Below are positions 35,646 to 44,500 of a stretch of 64,000 bases of DNA, piece by piece. Location: assembly GCA_049889095.1 (NCBI GenBank), contig JBLJFK010000009.1. One strand, 5' to 3'. Under the pieces are notes generated by a model. It saw nothing but the letters and a program-made list of their open reading frames with translations, was not told where the DNA came from and did no database searches. How positions within the stretch are numbered: position 1 is the stretch's first letter; each line of letters starts with the position of its first letter. The position numbers and the translations under genes were made by a program. The DNA is from Ewingella sp049889095. Its GTDB lineage: Bacteria; Pseudomonadota; Gammaproteobacteria; Enterobacterales; Enterobacteriaceae.

Positions 35646-36749
35646 CTACAGCAGGATGCGCAGCATACGACGAAGTGGCTCTGCCGCCCCCCACAACAGC
35701 TGGTCACCGACGGTAAACGCAGAAAGATATTGTGGACCCATATTCAGTTTACGCAGACGGCCAACTGGCGTGTTCATGGTGCCGGTGACGGCGGCCGGAG
35801 TCAGTTCACGCATCGACAGCTCACGGTCATTCGGGATGACGCGCACCCAGTCGTTGTGGGTCGCCAGCATCTGTTCGATTTCAGGAATCGACACGTCTTT
35901 TTTCAACTTCAGGGTAAACGCCTGGCTGTGGCAGCGCAGCGCACCGATGCGCACGCACAGGCCATCAACCGGGATCACGCTGGAAGTGCCCAAAATTTTG
36001 TTCGTTTCAGCCTGACCTTTCCACTCTTCTTTGGTCTGGCCGTTATCGAGTTGCTTGTCAATCCACGGGATAAGACCACCGGCCAGCGGAACGCCAAAGT
36101 TGTCGGTCGGCAGCGTGCCACTGCGGGTCATCGCGGTGACTTTACGTTCAATTTCAAGAATAGCCGAAGCCGGATCCTGCAACTCTTTTGCCACACTGTT
36201 GTGCAGCATACCCATTTGGGTCAGCAGCTCGCGCATATGACGCGCACCGCCGCCGGAGGCGGCCTGGTAGGTGGCCACTGAAGCCCACTCGATCAAGTCA
36301 TTGGCAAACAAACCACCCAGCGACATCAGCATGAGACTAACGGTACAGTTACCGCCGGCAAAGGTTTTGATGCCTTTGTCGATACCCTGATGAATCACTG
36401 CGCTGTTGACCGGATCCAGAACAATGATCGCGTCATCATGCATTCTCAGAGAGGATGCTGCGTCGATCCAGTAACCTGTCCAACCGATTTGACGCAGCTT
36501 TGGGTAGATTTCATTGGTATAATCGCCGCCCTGACAGGTGATGATAATGTCCAGCGCACTCAGTGCGTCGAGGTCATAAGCGTCCTGCAATGTGCCATGC
36601 TGTCCGGTAAATGCCGGTGCCGCCTGACCGTGTTGCGAGGTGGAGAAAAATACCGGGCGGATGGCGTCAAAATCGCGTTCTTCAATCATGCGTTGCATGA
36701 GTACAGAACCGACCATTCCGCGCCAACCAACGAAACCTACGTTTTTCAT
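35646..36749 (-). CDS. asd: Aspartate-semialdehyde dehydrogenase
   Basis: Reduces aspartyl phosphate to aspartate semialdehyde for lysine, diaminopimelate, methionine and threonine synthesis. The start is the ATG at 36749 (MKNVGFVGWRGMVGSVLMQR, 367 aa, same as E. coli); an upstream reading to 36839 is not conserved. NADP-binding GWRGMVGS, the catalytic Cys in TFAGGNCTVSLMLMSLGG (about residue 135) and the His region VRIGALRCHSQAFTLKL are intact. Monocistronic, divergent from yhgN. Confidence 0.97.
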   Translation of the reverse strand: MKNVGFVGWRGMVGSVLMQRMIEERDFDAIRPVFFSTSQHGQAAPAFTGQHGTLQDAYDLDALSALDIIITCQGGDYTNEIYPKLRQIGWTGYWIDAASSLRMHDDAIIVLDPVNSAVIHQGIDKGIKTFAGGNCTVSLMLMSLGGLFANDLIEWASVATYQAASGGGARHMRELLTQMGMLHNSVAKELQDPASAILEIERKVTAMTRSGTLPTDNFGVPLAGGLIPWIDKQLDNGQTKEEWKGQAETNKILGTSSVIPVDGLCVRIGALRCHSQAFTLKLKKDVSIPEIEQMLATHNDWVRVIPNDRELSMRELTPAAVTGTMNTPVGRLRKLNMGPQYLSAFTVGDQLLWGAAEPLRRMLRILL

Positions 36750-36954
36750 AATTACTGTCCTGCCCTGAAGGTGATAGCTGCGTAAAGTGTGTTTGTGATT
36801 TTTAGCGTTGACGACCCTGTCAACGCGCTGGTCTACCACCTTACAAAATGGTGTAGAAGTGGCAAGTGAATTTAATCGATAGTACGGGCTTTTTTAGCAG
36901 CCCGGCTTATAACAGGCGCTTTTAAGCAAGCCGAACTCCGTCTTTGAGGTAGTC

Positions 36955-37548
36955 ATGACTGAAATGATTTCAGCAACCATCTTGCTGTTTTTGATTATGG
37001 ATCCACTCGGCAATCTGCCGATCTTTATGTCGGTGTTAAAACATTTGGATCCGAAACGACGCCGCGTAGTGCTGATCCGCGAGATGCTGATCGCGCTGCT
37101 CCTGATGCTAATTTTCCTGTTTGCGGGTGAGAAGATCCTCTCATTCCTCAATCTACGCACCGAAACGGTGTCGATTTCAGGCGGTATTATCCTGTTCCTG
37201 ATCGCCATCAAAATGATTTTCCCGTCAGAGGAGAAAAGCAGCACGGGCCTTTCAGCCGGTGAAGAACCCTTCCTGGTCCCGATGGCGATCCCGCTGGTGG
37301 CTGGCCCGTCGATTCTGGCCACGCTGATGTTGTTATCACATCAATACCCCAACCAACTCAGCCATTTAACCCTCGCACTATTTATCGCCTGGGGTCTGTC
37401 GATGGGTATCCTGCTGCTGTCGAACCTATTCCTGCGCCTGCTCGGCGACAAAGGCGTCAGCGCGCTGGAACGTCTGATGGGCCTGATTCTGGTTATGCTC
37501 TCGACGCAGATGTTCCTGGACGGCATCCGGGCATATCTGAAGATTTAG
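36955..37548 (+). CDS. yhgN: MarC-family inner membrane protein YhgN
   Basis: A 197-residue integral membrane protein of the MarC/UPF0056 family, with about six hydrophobic segments, starting MTEMISATILLFLIMDPLGNLPIF. The family resembles LysE-type exporters in topology but its substrates are unknown. The signature MDPLGNLPIFMSVLK and PLVAGPSILATLM are present. Adjacent to asd as in E. coli, convergent with gntT, and ended by a shared terminator. Confidence 0.93.
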   Translation: MTEMISATILLFLIMDPLGNLPIFMSVLKHLDPKRRRVVLIREMLIALLLMLIFLFAGEKILSFLNLRTETVSISGGIILFLIAIKMIFPSEEKSSTGLSAGEEPFLVPMAIPLVAGPSILATLMLLSHQYPNQLSHLTLALFIAWGLSMGILLLSNLFLRLLGDKGVSALERLMGLILVMLSTQMFLDGIRAYLKI

Positions 37549-37563
37549 TTGTCAGGGTTTGCA

Positions 37564-37605
37564 CCAACAAAAACGGCGGCCCCAAAGGTCCGCCGTTTTT
37601 GTTGG
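37564..37605. terminator. Bidirectional terminator between yhgN and gntT
   Basis: Perfect 16-bp stem CCAACAAAAACGGCGG / CCGCCGTTTTTGTTGG with a 10-nt loop; A and T runs on both flanks allow termination from either side. Confidence 0.95.
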
Positions 37606-37626
37606 CTTCGATTCAGACAACTTGCG

Positions 37627-38943
37627 TTACACCACCATCGACAACAGCAGACAGCCGCCGAGACCGCACAGGGAAATGATGGTTTCCAGGATTGACCAGG
37701 ATTTGAAGGTTTCAACAATAGTCAGGTTGAAGTACTCCTTGAACAGCCAGAAACCCGGGTCATTAACGTGGGAGAAAATCACGCTACCAGACCCGACGGC
37801 GATCACCATCAGCTCAGGACTGGCACCGCTTGAGGCAATCAGCGGAGCGACAATCCCGCCCGCTGTAATAGCCGCAACCGTGGCAGAACCCAGCGCAATA
37901 CGCAGAACCGCCGCAATGGACCACGCCAGCAGGATTGGCGACAGGTTGCTGCCGTTCATGATATTAGCGATGTAAGGTTCGATACCGCTGTCCACCAGCA
38001 CCTGTTTGAAGGCACCGCCACCACCAATGATAAGCAGCATCATCGCGATGATTTTGATCGAGTCCGTCACGGTATCCATCACTTCTGTCATGGTACGGCC
38101 ACGGTTCAGACCGAAGGTGAAGATAGCGATCAGCACAGCAATCAGCGTTGCCATGACCGGGTCACCGAAGAACTCAGCATAAGGCAGGACCACGTGGCCT
38201 TTTGGCAGGATCATCTCGCAAACTGCACGGAACGCCATCAGGATAACCGGTACCAGAGACGTTGCCACGCTGACGCCAAAACTTGGCATTTCTTCTTCGG
38301 TAAAAGTTTTCGGGTTGAACAGGCCTTCAGGAACCGGCTTATCAATGCCTTTCAGGAAGCTGGCAAAGACGGGACCGGCAAGGATAACCGTCGGCACAGC
38401 CAGCAGCGAACCATACAACAGGGTTTTACCCATATCCGCATGGAAAATCGTGGCAATCGCCGTTGGGCCAGGGTGCGGTGGCAAGAAACCGTGGGTTACC
38501 GATAACGCAGCCGCCATGGGCACGCCGACGTACAACAACGGCAGACGCGCCGCAGCAGCAATGGTGAAAACCAGGGGCAGCATCAGCACGAAGCCGACTT
38601 CATAGAACAGCGCAAAACCGACGATAAAACCCGTCAGAACAACGGCCCATTGAATGTGCTCTTTGCCGAACTTCTTGATAAGCGTAGTCGCGATACGTTG
38701 CGCACCACCGCAATCAGCCAGCATTTTACCCAGCATGGCACCGAAGCCCATGATCAACGCCAGACTGCCCAGCGTGCCGCCAACCCCGTTTTTAATCGAG
38801 GTGATCACTTTATCCACCGGCATGCCTTGCATGATACCGACCGCCAGCGCGACCAGGATCAGGGCAATGAACCCGTTCAGTTTGAATCGGATCATAAGCA
38901 ACAGGAGCAGCGCGACACCTACGGCTACAATGACTAATGGCAT
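37627..38943 (-). CDS. gntT: High-affinity gluconate:H+ symporter
   Basis: Imports gluconate across the inner membrane. 438 residues, nearly colinear with E. coli GntT: MPLVIVAVGVALLLLLMIRF, GGTLGSLALIMGFGAMLGKM, the family signature SVTHGFLPPHPGPTAIA and GSGSVIFSHVNDPGFWLFKEY. About 12-14 membrane segments. In E. coli gntT lies next to nfuA/malQ; here it is divergent from gntK and shares its operators. Confidence 0.95.
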   Translation of the reverse strand: MPLVIVAVGVALLLLLMIRFKLNGFIALILVALAVGIMQGMPVDKVITSIKNGVGGTLGSLALIMGFGAMLGKMLADCGGAQRIATTLIKKFGKEHIQWAVVLTGFIVGFALFYEVGFVLMLPLVFTIAAAARLPLLYVGVPMAAALSVTHGFLPPHPGPTAIATIFHADMGKTLLYGSLLAVPTVILAGPVFASFLKGIDKPVPEGLFNPKTFTEEEMPSFGVSVATSLVPVILMAFRAVCEMILPKGHVVLPYAEFFGDPVMATLIAVLIAIFTFGLNRGRTMTEVMDTVTDSIKIIAMMLLIIGGGGAFKQVLVDSGIEPYIANIMNGSNLSPILLAWSIAAVLRIALGSATVAAITAGGIVAPLIASSGASPELMVIAVGSGSVIFSHVNDPGFWLFKEYFNLTIVETFKSWSILETIISLCGLGGCLLLSMVV

Positions 38944-39077
38944 ATCTTTTCCCCTTTATGCTTTATCCCGTGTCGGTGTTCAAACACGGGTGCATTATTT
39001 TTGATTTTCAATAAGTTGTAGGAGTTAACCGTGCAACGAGTTCAGGCCGCGACCGCTAAATCAGCAGTGCACTCCTT

Positions 39078-39093
39078 TGTGATATTAGTCACA
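39078..39093. promoter_or_regulatory. CRP site in the gntT/gntK region
   Basis: TGTGATATTAGTCACA: TGTGA, six bases, TCACA, a perfect match to the CRP core consensus. It is 8 bp from the paired GntR operators and fits cAMP-CRP activation of gluconate genes known in E. coli. Confidence 0.8.
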
Positions 39094-39100
39094 TCTCCAT

Positions 39101-39130
39101 TTGTTACCGGTATCATGATACCGGTAACAT
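39101..39130. promoter_or_regulatory. Two interleaved GntR operators
   Basis: TTGTTACCGGTATCAT (39101-39116) and ATGATACCGGTAACAT (39115-39130) each fit the GntR operator form ATGTTA-N4-TAACAT with one or two mismatches. They are mirror images, overlap by 2 bp, and together make a 26-bp perfect palindrome (39103-39128) between gntT and gntK. Confidence 0.85.
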
Positions 39131-39188
39131 GCTAATATTAGGACTCACTTCGCAGTCAAAATTTTCATTTTGGGATAGAGATCAACTT

Positions 39189-39704
39189 ATGGCAGGACAA
39201 AGCATCATTCTGATGGGTGTTTCAGGCAGCGGTAAGTCCACCGTCGGCGCGGCATTAGCCCGGGAGATTAACGCAAAATTTATTGATGGCGATGACCTCC
39301 ATCCCCGTACGAATATCCAGAAAATGGCCAGCGGACAGCCGTTGAATGATGATGATCGCGCGCCATGGCTTAAACGTCTGAATGACGCCGCTTACAGCCT
39401 GTACCATAAAAATGAAAGCGGAGTGATCGTCTGTTCAGCGCTGAAACGCCGCTATCGCGATGCGCTGCGTGATGATAATCAGGGGGTGGTATTCATCTAT
39501 CTGAAAGGCAGCATTGACGTAATTTCCGAGCGCATGAAAGCCCGCGTCGGCCACTTCATGCCGACTGAGCTGCTAAAGAGCCAGTTCGATGCGCTGGAAG
39601 AGCCCGGCGAAGATGAACCCGACGTACTGCGTGTGAATATCGATCACAAGTTTGAAGGTGTAGTGGATCGGTGTGTGGCTGCGTTGAATAAGCATAATCA
39701 GTAG
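39189..39704 (+). CDS. gntK: Gluconokinase
   Basis: Phosphorylates gluconate to 6-phosphogluconate for the Entner-Doudoroff and pentose phosphate pathways. The start is the ATG at 39189 (MAGQSIILMGVSGSGKSTVG, 171 aa), 60 bp inside a longer frame, because the P-loop GVSGSGKS then sits at the usual N-terminal position. FIDGDDLHPRTNIQKMASGQPLNDDDRAPWL is typical of GntK. Divergent from gntT. Confidence 0.96.
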   Translation: MAGQSIILMGVSGSGKSTVGAALAREINAKFIDGDDLHPRTNIQKMASGQPLNDDDRAPWLKRLNDAAYSLYHKNESGVIVCSALKRRYRDALRDDNQGVVFIYLKGSIDVISERMKARVGHFMPTELLKSQFDALEEPGEDEPDVLRVNIDHKFEGVVDRCVAALNKHNQ

Positions 39705-39756
39705 TCTTTACAAGCCAACAACTGGGGCCGGATAATCATCGGCAGATGAGCACTAT

Positions 39757-39779
39757 CGCTGAAGATGCCATCTTCAGCG
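39757..39779. repeat. Perfect short hairpin after gntK
   Basis: CGCTGAAGATG, one base, CATCTTCAGCG: an 11-bp perfect inverted repeat 53 bp past the gntK stop with no T run. Could stabilise the gntK 3' end or be a decayed terminator. Confidence 0.8.
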
Positions 39780-39819
39780 CGGTGGTGAAAGAGGATCAAT
39801 GACGACTATCCCAGTGCAA

Positions 39820-40539
39820 TTATTTTACTGATTTCGCAGGCATCAGTTCGGCTAACTTTTGTATTTGTTTACCTTGTTCGTCCAAATTAGCCGGACTCAT
39901 CCAAAGATGCATGGCTCTACGAATTAATGGCCACTCACTATCGGTAATTGAATACCAGCGAACATCACGATTACGCCCTTTAGACACCTGCATTTGTCTG
40001 AATGTGCCTTCGTATTGAAAACCCAGCCTCTCTGCAGAGCTAATCGCTGATTCATGCAAGCTGTCACATTTCCACGCACATCGTCTGTATTGCAAAGTAT
40101 CGAAAATATATGACAGCAGAAGAAAGATTGCCTCCGTGCTACATAAGGTACGTTTCATTAACGGGGTCCAGTTAATCCAACCAATCTCTATGGTCCCGTT
40201 TTCGGGATCAATACGTTGCAATGCGACAGAACCAACAGCTTTACCCGTGGAATGGTTGATAACTGCATAGAAAAGTGGATCCACGCTGGTAGCCAGCGAA
40301 GCGATATAATGATCGGATTGCCTGATAGTAATAGGCCTTTTGATGTGAAAATAGGTCCAGTCACGTTCGTCATCGATACTATGCCATGCGTCAAATAAAT
40401 CCCGACTATGTTTAATATCAATAGGTTCAAGAACACAATACTTGCCTTTGAGGGGGATTTTTTTGAATACACCCCGTGATTGCCAATCAGGTAATTCCTT
40501 TCCCAGAGCCTGCCCGTAAAGGTTTAATTCTGTCGTCAT
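39820..40539 (-). CDS. GNAT N-acetyltransferase, RimJ/RimL type
   Basis: A 239-residue acetyltransferase of the RimJ/RimL branch: the substrate-side segment CVLEPIDIKHSRDLFDAW, the AVINHSTGKAVGSVALQRIDPENGTIEIGWI beta strands and the C-terminal SAERLGFQYEGTFRQMQVSKGRNRDVRWYSITDSEW, which matches proteins that acetylate small molecules or N-termini. Target unknown. It lies alone between gntK and gntR, interrupting the gntK-gntR pair of E. coli, and its codon usage looks more AT-rich than its neighbours. A transferred gene is possible. Confidence 0.85.
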   Translation of the reverse strand: MTTELNLYGQALGKELPDWQSRGVFKKIPLKGKYCVLEPIDIKHSRDLFDAWHSIDDERDWTYFHIKRPITIRQSDHYIASLATSVDPLFYAVINHSTGKAVGSVALQRIDPENGTIEIGWINWTPLMKRTLCSTEAIFLLLSYIFDTLQYRRCAWKCDSLHESAISSAERLGFQYEGTFRQMQVSKGRNRDVRWYSITDSEWPLIRRAMHLWMSPANLDEQGKQIQKLAELMPAKSVK

Positions 40540-41081
40540 AAGTCACACCTAATCTATCGTGTTTAAAAACAGTTAGTTATAGAATTTACGAACGATATTA
40601 GTCCTTATGTGTACTCTCTAACATTTTTTATGTAGTCATTTATATTCAGCATGCCACTTGTGAAATATCAACCTTGATACTCTGGTGACGTTACCGTTAT
40701 CACGTTTTTAATAAACAACCCATACTGCTATGAACATATTCAGAATATTTTTTATATTTCAACTCAAATATTGGCCATGCTGAAATTAAGGTGCGTTTAA
40801 AAAAACCGGTAACTGATGTTAATTAAGATAGGTAGAAATGTTTTCTGCTCGCGACAAACGCTGAGGAAAATACGTTAATATCTCAATATTGTTTTTATCG
40901 GCATTGGGATTTTTTTCTTGAGTTATTTCACCTTAGACGAAGGAATAATTTAACTTTGGCCAGCCCAGGTAGCTACAGCAACTCATGCTAATAAATTCGC
41001 AAACGTACATTTATCGTACGTTGGTCCATAACAGCGGTTTCTATCCTGCGGCACTCCCCCACAAGTATCGTTCAGACAGGC
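40540..41081. other. Gene-free AT-rich region between the GNAT gene and gntR
   Basis: No credible gene. A hairpin AACGTAC/GTACGTT at 41002-41022 may end gntR transcripts (minus strand). GTTACCGTTATCAC at about 40691-40704 matches 12 of 14 bases of the GntR half-operator pair GTTACCGGTATCAT at 39103. Confidence 0.45.
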
Positions 41082-42077
41082 TCAGATACTTCCCCCCGCC
41101 GAAATGGTAAATCCGACATCCACCATTCTTGGTGTCACGGCTTCGCCACGCAGCCTTGCCAACAGCCGTTCGGCGGTGATTTGCCCCATCCTTTCGCGCG
41201 GCGTTAAGACACTGGCAAGCTGTGGCTCCATCGCCTGCCCCATGTTATGGCCGTGGAAACCCGCGATCGCCATCTGCGACGGAATATGTAACCCCTGCCG
41301 CTGACACTCAAAAAATGCGCCCGCCGCCAGGTCATCGTTGGTACTGAAAATGCTGTCGATCTGCGGCCAGTCCCTCTGTGCCTGTTTAAGTAACTCGGCA
41401 CCCGCCGAATAGCTCGACGAACGGCTGGTCATCACGCTGTAAGGTTGAAGTCCGGATTCTCGCATCGCCTGTTCATAACCCTGCTGTTTAATCAGCGTTC
41501 GCTCATCCTGACGTGCGCCGAAATAGACCACGTGACGGTGACCACGGGCAATAATTTGCTGAGTCATCTGCCTTGCAGCCTCGAAGTTATTGAAGCCAAC
41601 CGCCAGATCGACACACGGCGACACGCAGTCCATCATCTCGACCACCGGAATTCCCGCCACTTCAATCATCTTTAGGGTGCGCGCGGTATGGCTTCGCTCG
41701 GACAAAATAAGGCCGTCGATATTGTAGGACAGCAGCGACGTTAGCCGCTGTTCTTCGCGCTCAGGGCTGTAGCCGTAGTGCGCCAGCATGGTCTGATAGC
41801 CGTGAATATCGGTTACGCTTTCGATACCGCGCAAGACTTCGGCAAACACCTGGTTGGTCAGTGAGGGCAGCAGCACGCCGATGGCGCGGCTTTTGGCATT
41901 GGAAAGAATTTCAGGGGCACGGTTGGGGATATAGCCCAGTTCATCGAGTGCAGCGGAGATTTTCTCCTGCAACGCGGCAGAAACCTGTTCAGGATTGCGC
42001 AAATAGCGGCTGACCGTCATTTTAGTCACACCCACTTTATCCGCAACGTCCTGAAGCGCTGGCCTTTTTTTCTTCAT
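41082..42077 (-). CDS. gntR: Gluconate utilisation repressor
   Basis: LacI/GalR-family repressor of gntT and gntK, released by gluconate. 331 residues from the ATG at 42077 (MKKKRPALQDVADKVGVTKM), the exact E. coli length; a TTG two codons earlier is less likely. N-terminal HTH VADKVGVTKMTVSRYLRNPEQVS, then the periplasmic-binding-like domain. Matching operators lie at 39101-39130, 2 kb away, with a GNAT gene between. Confidence 0.96.
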   Translation of the reverse strand: MKKKRPALQDVADKVGVTKMTVSRYLRNPEQVSAALQEKISAALDELGYIPNRAPEILSNAKSRAIGVLLPSLTNQVFAEVLRGIESVTDIHGYQTMLAHYGYSPEREEQRLTSLLSYNIDGLILSERSHTARTLKMIEVAGIPVVEMMDCVSPCVDLAVGFNNFEAARQMTQQIIARGHRHVVYFGARQDERTLIKQQGYEQAMRESGLQPYSVMTSRSSSYSAGAELLKQAQRDWPQIDSIFSTNDDLAAGAFFECQRQGLHIPSQMAIAGFHGHNMGQAMEPQLASVLTPRERMGQITAERLLARLRGEAVTPRMVDVGFTISAGGSI

Positions 42078-42157
42078 TTTCAATGAACTGAGTTAAGTAA
42101 GCATGAGGCTAATTTTAGCAAAAATTCGCTCTGACGGATAACGCTACCTTGCCGTAA

Positions 42158-43078
42158 TCAGAACGGCGTCACCAATGTTCCGCGTATCGGCTCCCCGCCA
42201 GGACTGACAGAGAGCGGCGCAGTCAGCAGGGCAATGGCGCGCTGCGCCAGTTTTTCCAGCGGATAGGCAATGGCCGGAACCGCAGACGCGCCCTGTGGCA
42301 ACGAACTGTCGAGGCTGAATACCATCACGTCAGTCGGAACCTGACGGCCAAACTGCGGCAGTAGTCGCAGGGCCTCCTGAACCAGTGTGTCGTCCGGCAC
42401 CAGCAGCGCGTTGAAGCTGACATTCTGATTGAGCAGCCGTTGCAGCGCGTTTTCCCCGCTGAACACCAACTGGCGGTTGTATGGCAGCAGATGGTGCTCA
42501 AGCGCCTGATGATAGCCCTGCAAAATCTGCTCAGCAGAGTCGCCATCGTACAGATTGATCAGCGCGATTTTACGCCGCCCTTGATTGATCAAATACTGGC
42601 TGGCGGTCTCGGCGGCGAAGCCGTGATCAAACTGAATACTGCGCCCGGTATGACTCTCAAGACAATCAATGGTTACCGCACTGTGCGGCAAAGGCGGTAG
42701 CGCAAAACGCGCGCCAATCACAATCACTGCATCACATAAACCATTGCCGATTTCATTGAGCGAATGCGCGACGCTCGCCGCGTCGCTGGCAAAGCGCAGC
42801 AACAGATGTTTCTGGTTGAGCCGTAACTGTTTTTCCAACGCGTGAAGATACACGGTGGTCTGGTTGATATTCTCGGACGCGCAGACAACGCCAATGCAGC
42901 CGGTAGACTGATTCGACAGCGACTGGGCAATGACGTTGGGCTTGTAGTTCAGCACTTCCACCGCCCGCATGACGGCCAGGCGGCTCTCCTCTTTTACGCC
43001 GCGGCTGCCGCTGAGCACCCGCGACACGGTCGCTTTCGACACCTGCGCCAGCCGCGATACGTCATTGATGTTTGCCAT
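42158..43078 (-). CDS. LacI-family regulator of the beta-glucoside cassette
   Basis: 306 residues with a LacI HTH at the N-terminus (MANINDVSRLAQVSKATVSRVLSGSRGVKEESR) and a shortened ligand domain (GCIGVVCASENINQTTVYLHALEKQL, VTIDCLESHTGRSIQFDHGFAAETASQYL). It is the last gene of the PTS/GH1 cassette, 21 bp after the GH1 gene, so it is probably co-transcribed and acts as its repressor, like AscG. A palindrome of AscG type at 46216-46231 and a half-similar site at 43093-43102 are candidate operators. Confidence 0.85.
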   Translation of the reverse strand: MANINDVSRLAQVSKATVSRVLSGSRGVKEESRLAVMRAVEVLNYKPNVIAQSLSNQSTGCIGVVCASENINQTTVYLHALEKQLRLNQKHLLLRFASDAASVAHSLNEIGNGLCDAVIVIGARFALPPLPHSAVTIDCLESHTGRSIQFDHGFAAETASQYLINQGRRKIALINLYDGDSAEQILQGYHQALEHHLLPYNRQLVFSGENALQRLLNQNVSFNALLVPDDTLVQEALRLLPQFGRQVPTDVMVFSLDSSLPQGASAVPAIAYPLEKLAQRAIALLTAPLSVSPGGEPIRGTLVTPF

Positions 43079-43092
43079 ACAATCCCTTTAGA

Positions 43093-43102
43093 TAACCGGT
43101 TA
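43093..43102. promoter_or_regulatory. Possible internal operator before the LacI gene
   Basis: TAACCGGTTA, a 10-bp palindrome overlapping the GH1 stop codon, shares the AACCGGTT core with the operator at 46216-46231. It could allow local autoregulation of the regulator; it is short enough to be chance. Confidence 0.35.
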
Positions 43103-44488
43103 ATTGAAGCCTTGTTCTGAGGCCACATCCGCAAACCACTCACCGCTCTTTTTCACCGTGCGCTTTTGCGTCGCCAGATCCAGCTGCACAAAGCCGTAAC
43201 GGTTTTTGTAAGCGTTCATCCACGACCAGCAATCGATAAACGTCCACATATGATACCCGAGACAGCCGCTGCCTTCCTGCAATGCGCGGTGTAACCATTT
43301 GAGATGTTCACGCACGAAGTCGATGCGGTAATCATCATCAATCCGGCCTTGCTGTTCGAAACGCAGTTCGTTTTCCACGCCCATGCCATTTTCGGAAATA
43401 AAACAACGCGGATTGCCGTAGTTTTCGCGCAAATTAGTCAGGATGTCGTAGACACCTTTTTCATAGATTTCCCAACCACGGTGCGGGTTCATCTTGCGGC
43501 CCGGCATCTCGTAGTGGGTGAAAAACCACTCTGGCATAAACGGACTGTCAGGATTGACCATGCTGTCGCGGCACTGAATGCGGCGTGGCTGGTAATAGTT
43601 GATGCCGAGTAAATCCACCACGCCCTGCCGCAATAATTCGGCATCACCCGGTTGGCAGTCCGGAAGTTGGCCATATTCCCGTAACAGTTCCACCAGCTCC
43701 GGCGGATATTCGCCACGCAAGGCTGGGTCAAGGAAACTGCGGTTAAACATCAGGTCAGCAATGTTGGCAGCTTTGAGATCAGCCGGATTTTGCGAGCGTG
43801 GATAAGAGGGCGTAAGGTTGAGAATAATGCCAATTTCACCGCCCAACTGCCGCACACGGTAGGCTTTCACCGCCAGCGAATGCGCCAGCATAGTGTGATA
43901 AGCAACCGTCGCGGCGCGGCTGAAATCCACCACGTTCGGGTAGTGGAAGTCATACAGATAACCGCCTTCCACCGGCACCACCGGTTCGTTGAAGGTGAAC
44001 CAGTGCTTGACGCGGTCGCCGAACAATTTAAAGCAGACATCGGCGTATTTTTCATAGGCATGAACCACATCGCGATTTTCCCAACCACCGATCTCCTGCA
44101 TCGCCATCGGCATATCAAAGTGGAACAGGTTGATGAACGGCTGCACGCCCTGCGCCAGCATTTCATCAATCACCTGATTGTAGAAAGTTACCGCGTCCTG
44201 ATTCACTTCACCACGCCCGTGGGGAATTAAACGTGACCATGAAATCGAGGTGCGGAAAGTATTGTGGTTTAGCTGCTTCAGCAGCGCGATATCCTCGCGC
44301 CAGTTCTTGTAAAACGTCGAGGTCTCTTGCGGCCCTACCTCAGCGTGAAAACGGTTCGGCTGCTGTTCGAACCAGTGATCCCACACTGTGGGGCTTTTGC
44401 CAAAACTAAGGCTTTCACCCTCAGTTTGCGGCGCAGAACTGGCACTGCCCCACCAGAATTCTTTAGGAAATGAATATTTCATTGTCAT
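43100..44488 (-). CDS. 6-phospho-beta-glucosidase (GH1)
   Basis: Splits phosphorylated beta-glucosides entering through the adjacent PTS. 462 residues; GH1 motifs: FWWGSASSAPQTEGE at the N-terminus, the acid/base Glu in WFTFNEPVVPVEGG (about residue 170) and the nucleophile Glu in CFISENGMGVENE (about 365). The aglycone-end segment IDCWSWMNAYKNRYGFV has Ser where plain beta-glucosidases have Glu before Trp, a sign of phospho-sugar preference. The start may be the ATG two codons later (MKYSF). Twelve bp after the EIIC gene. Confidence 0.92.
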   Translation of the reverse strand: MTMKYSFPKEFWWGSASSAPQTEGESLSFGKSPTVWDHWFEQQPNRFHAEVGPQETSTFYKNWREDIALLKQLNHNTFRTSISWSRLIPHGRGEVNQDAVTFYNQVIDEMLAQGVQPFINLFHFDMPMAMQEIGGWENRDVVHAYEKYADVCFKLFGDRVKHWFTFNEPVVPVEGGYLYDFHYPNVVDFSRAATVAYHTMLAHSLAVKAYRVRQLGGEIGIILNLTPSYPRSQNPADLKAANIADLMFNRSFLDPALRGEYPPELVELLREYGQLPDCQPGDAELLRQGVVDLLGINYYQPRRIQCRDSMVNPDSPFMPEWFFTHYEMPGRKMNPHRGWEIYEKGVYDILTNLRENYGNPRCFISENGMGVENELRFEQQGRIDDDYRIDFVREHLKWLHRALQEGSGCLGYHMWTFIDCWSWMNAYKNRYGFVQLDLATQKRTVKKSGEWFADVASEQGFN

Positions 44489-44500
44489 TCTCGCTGTCCG

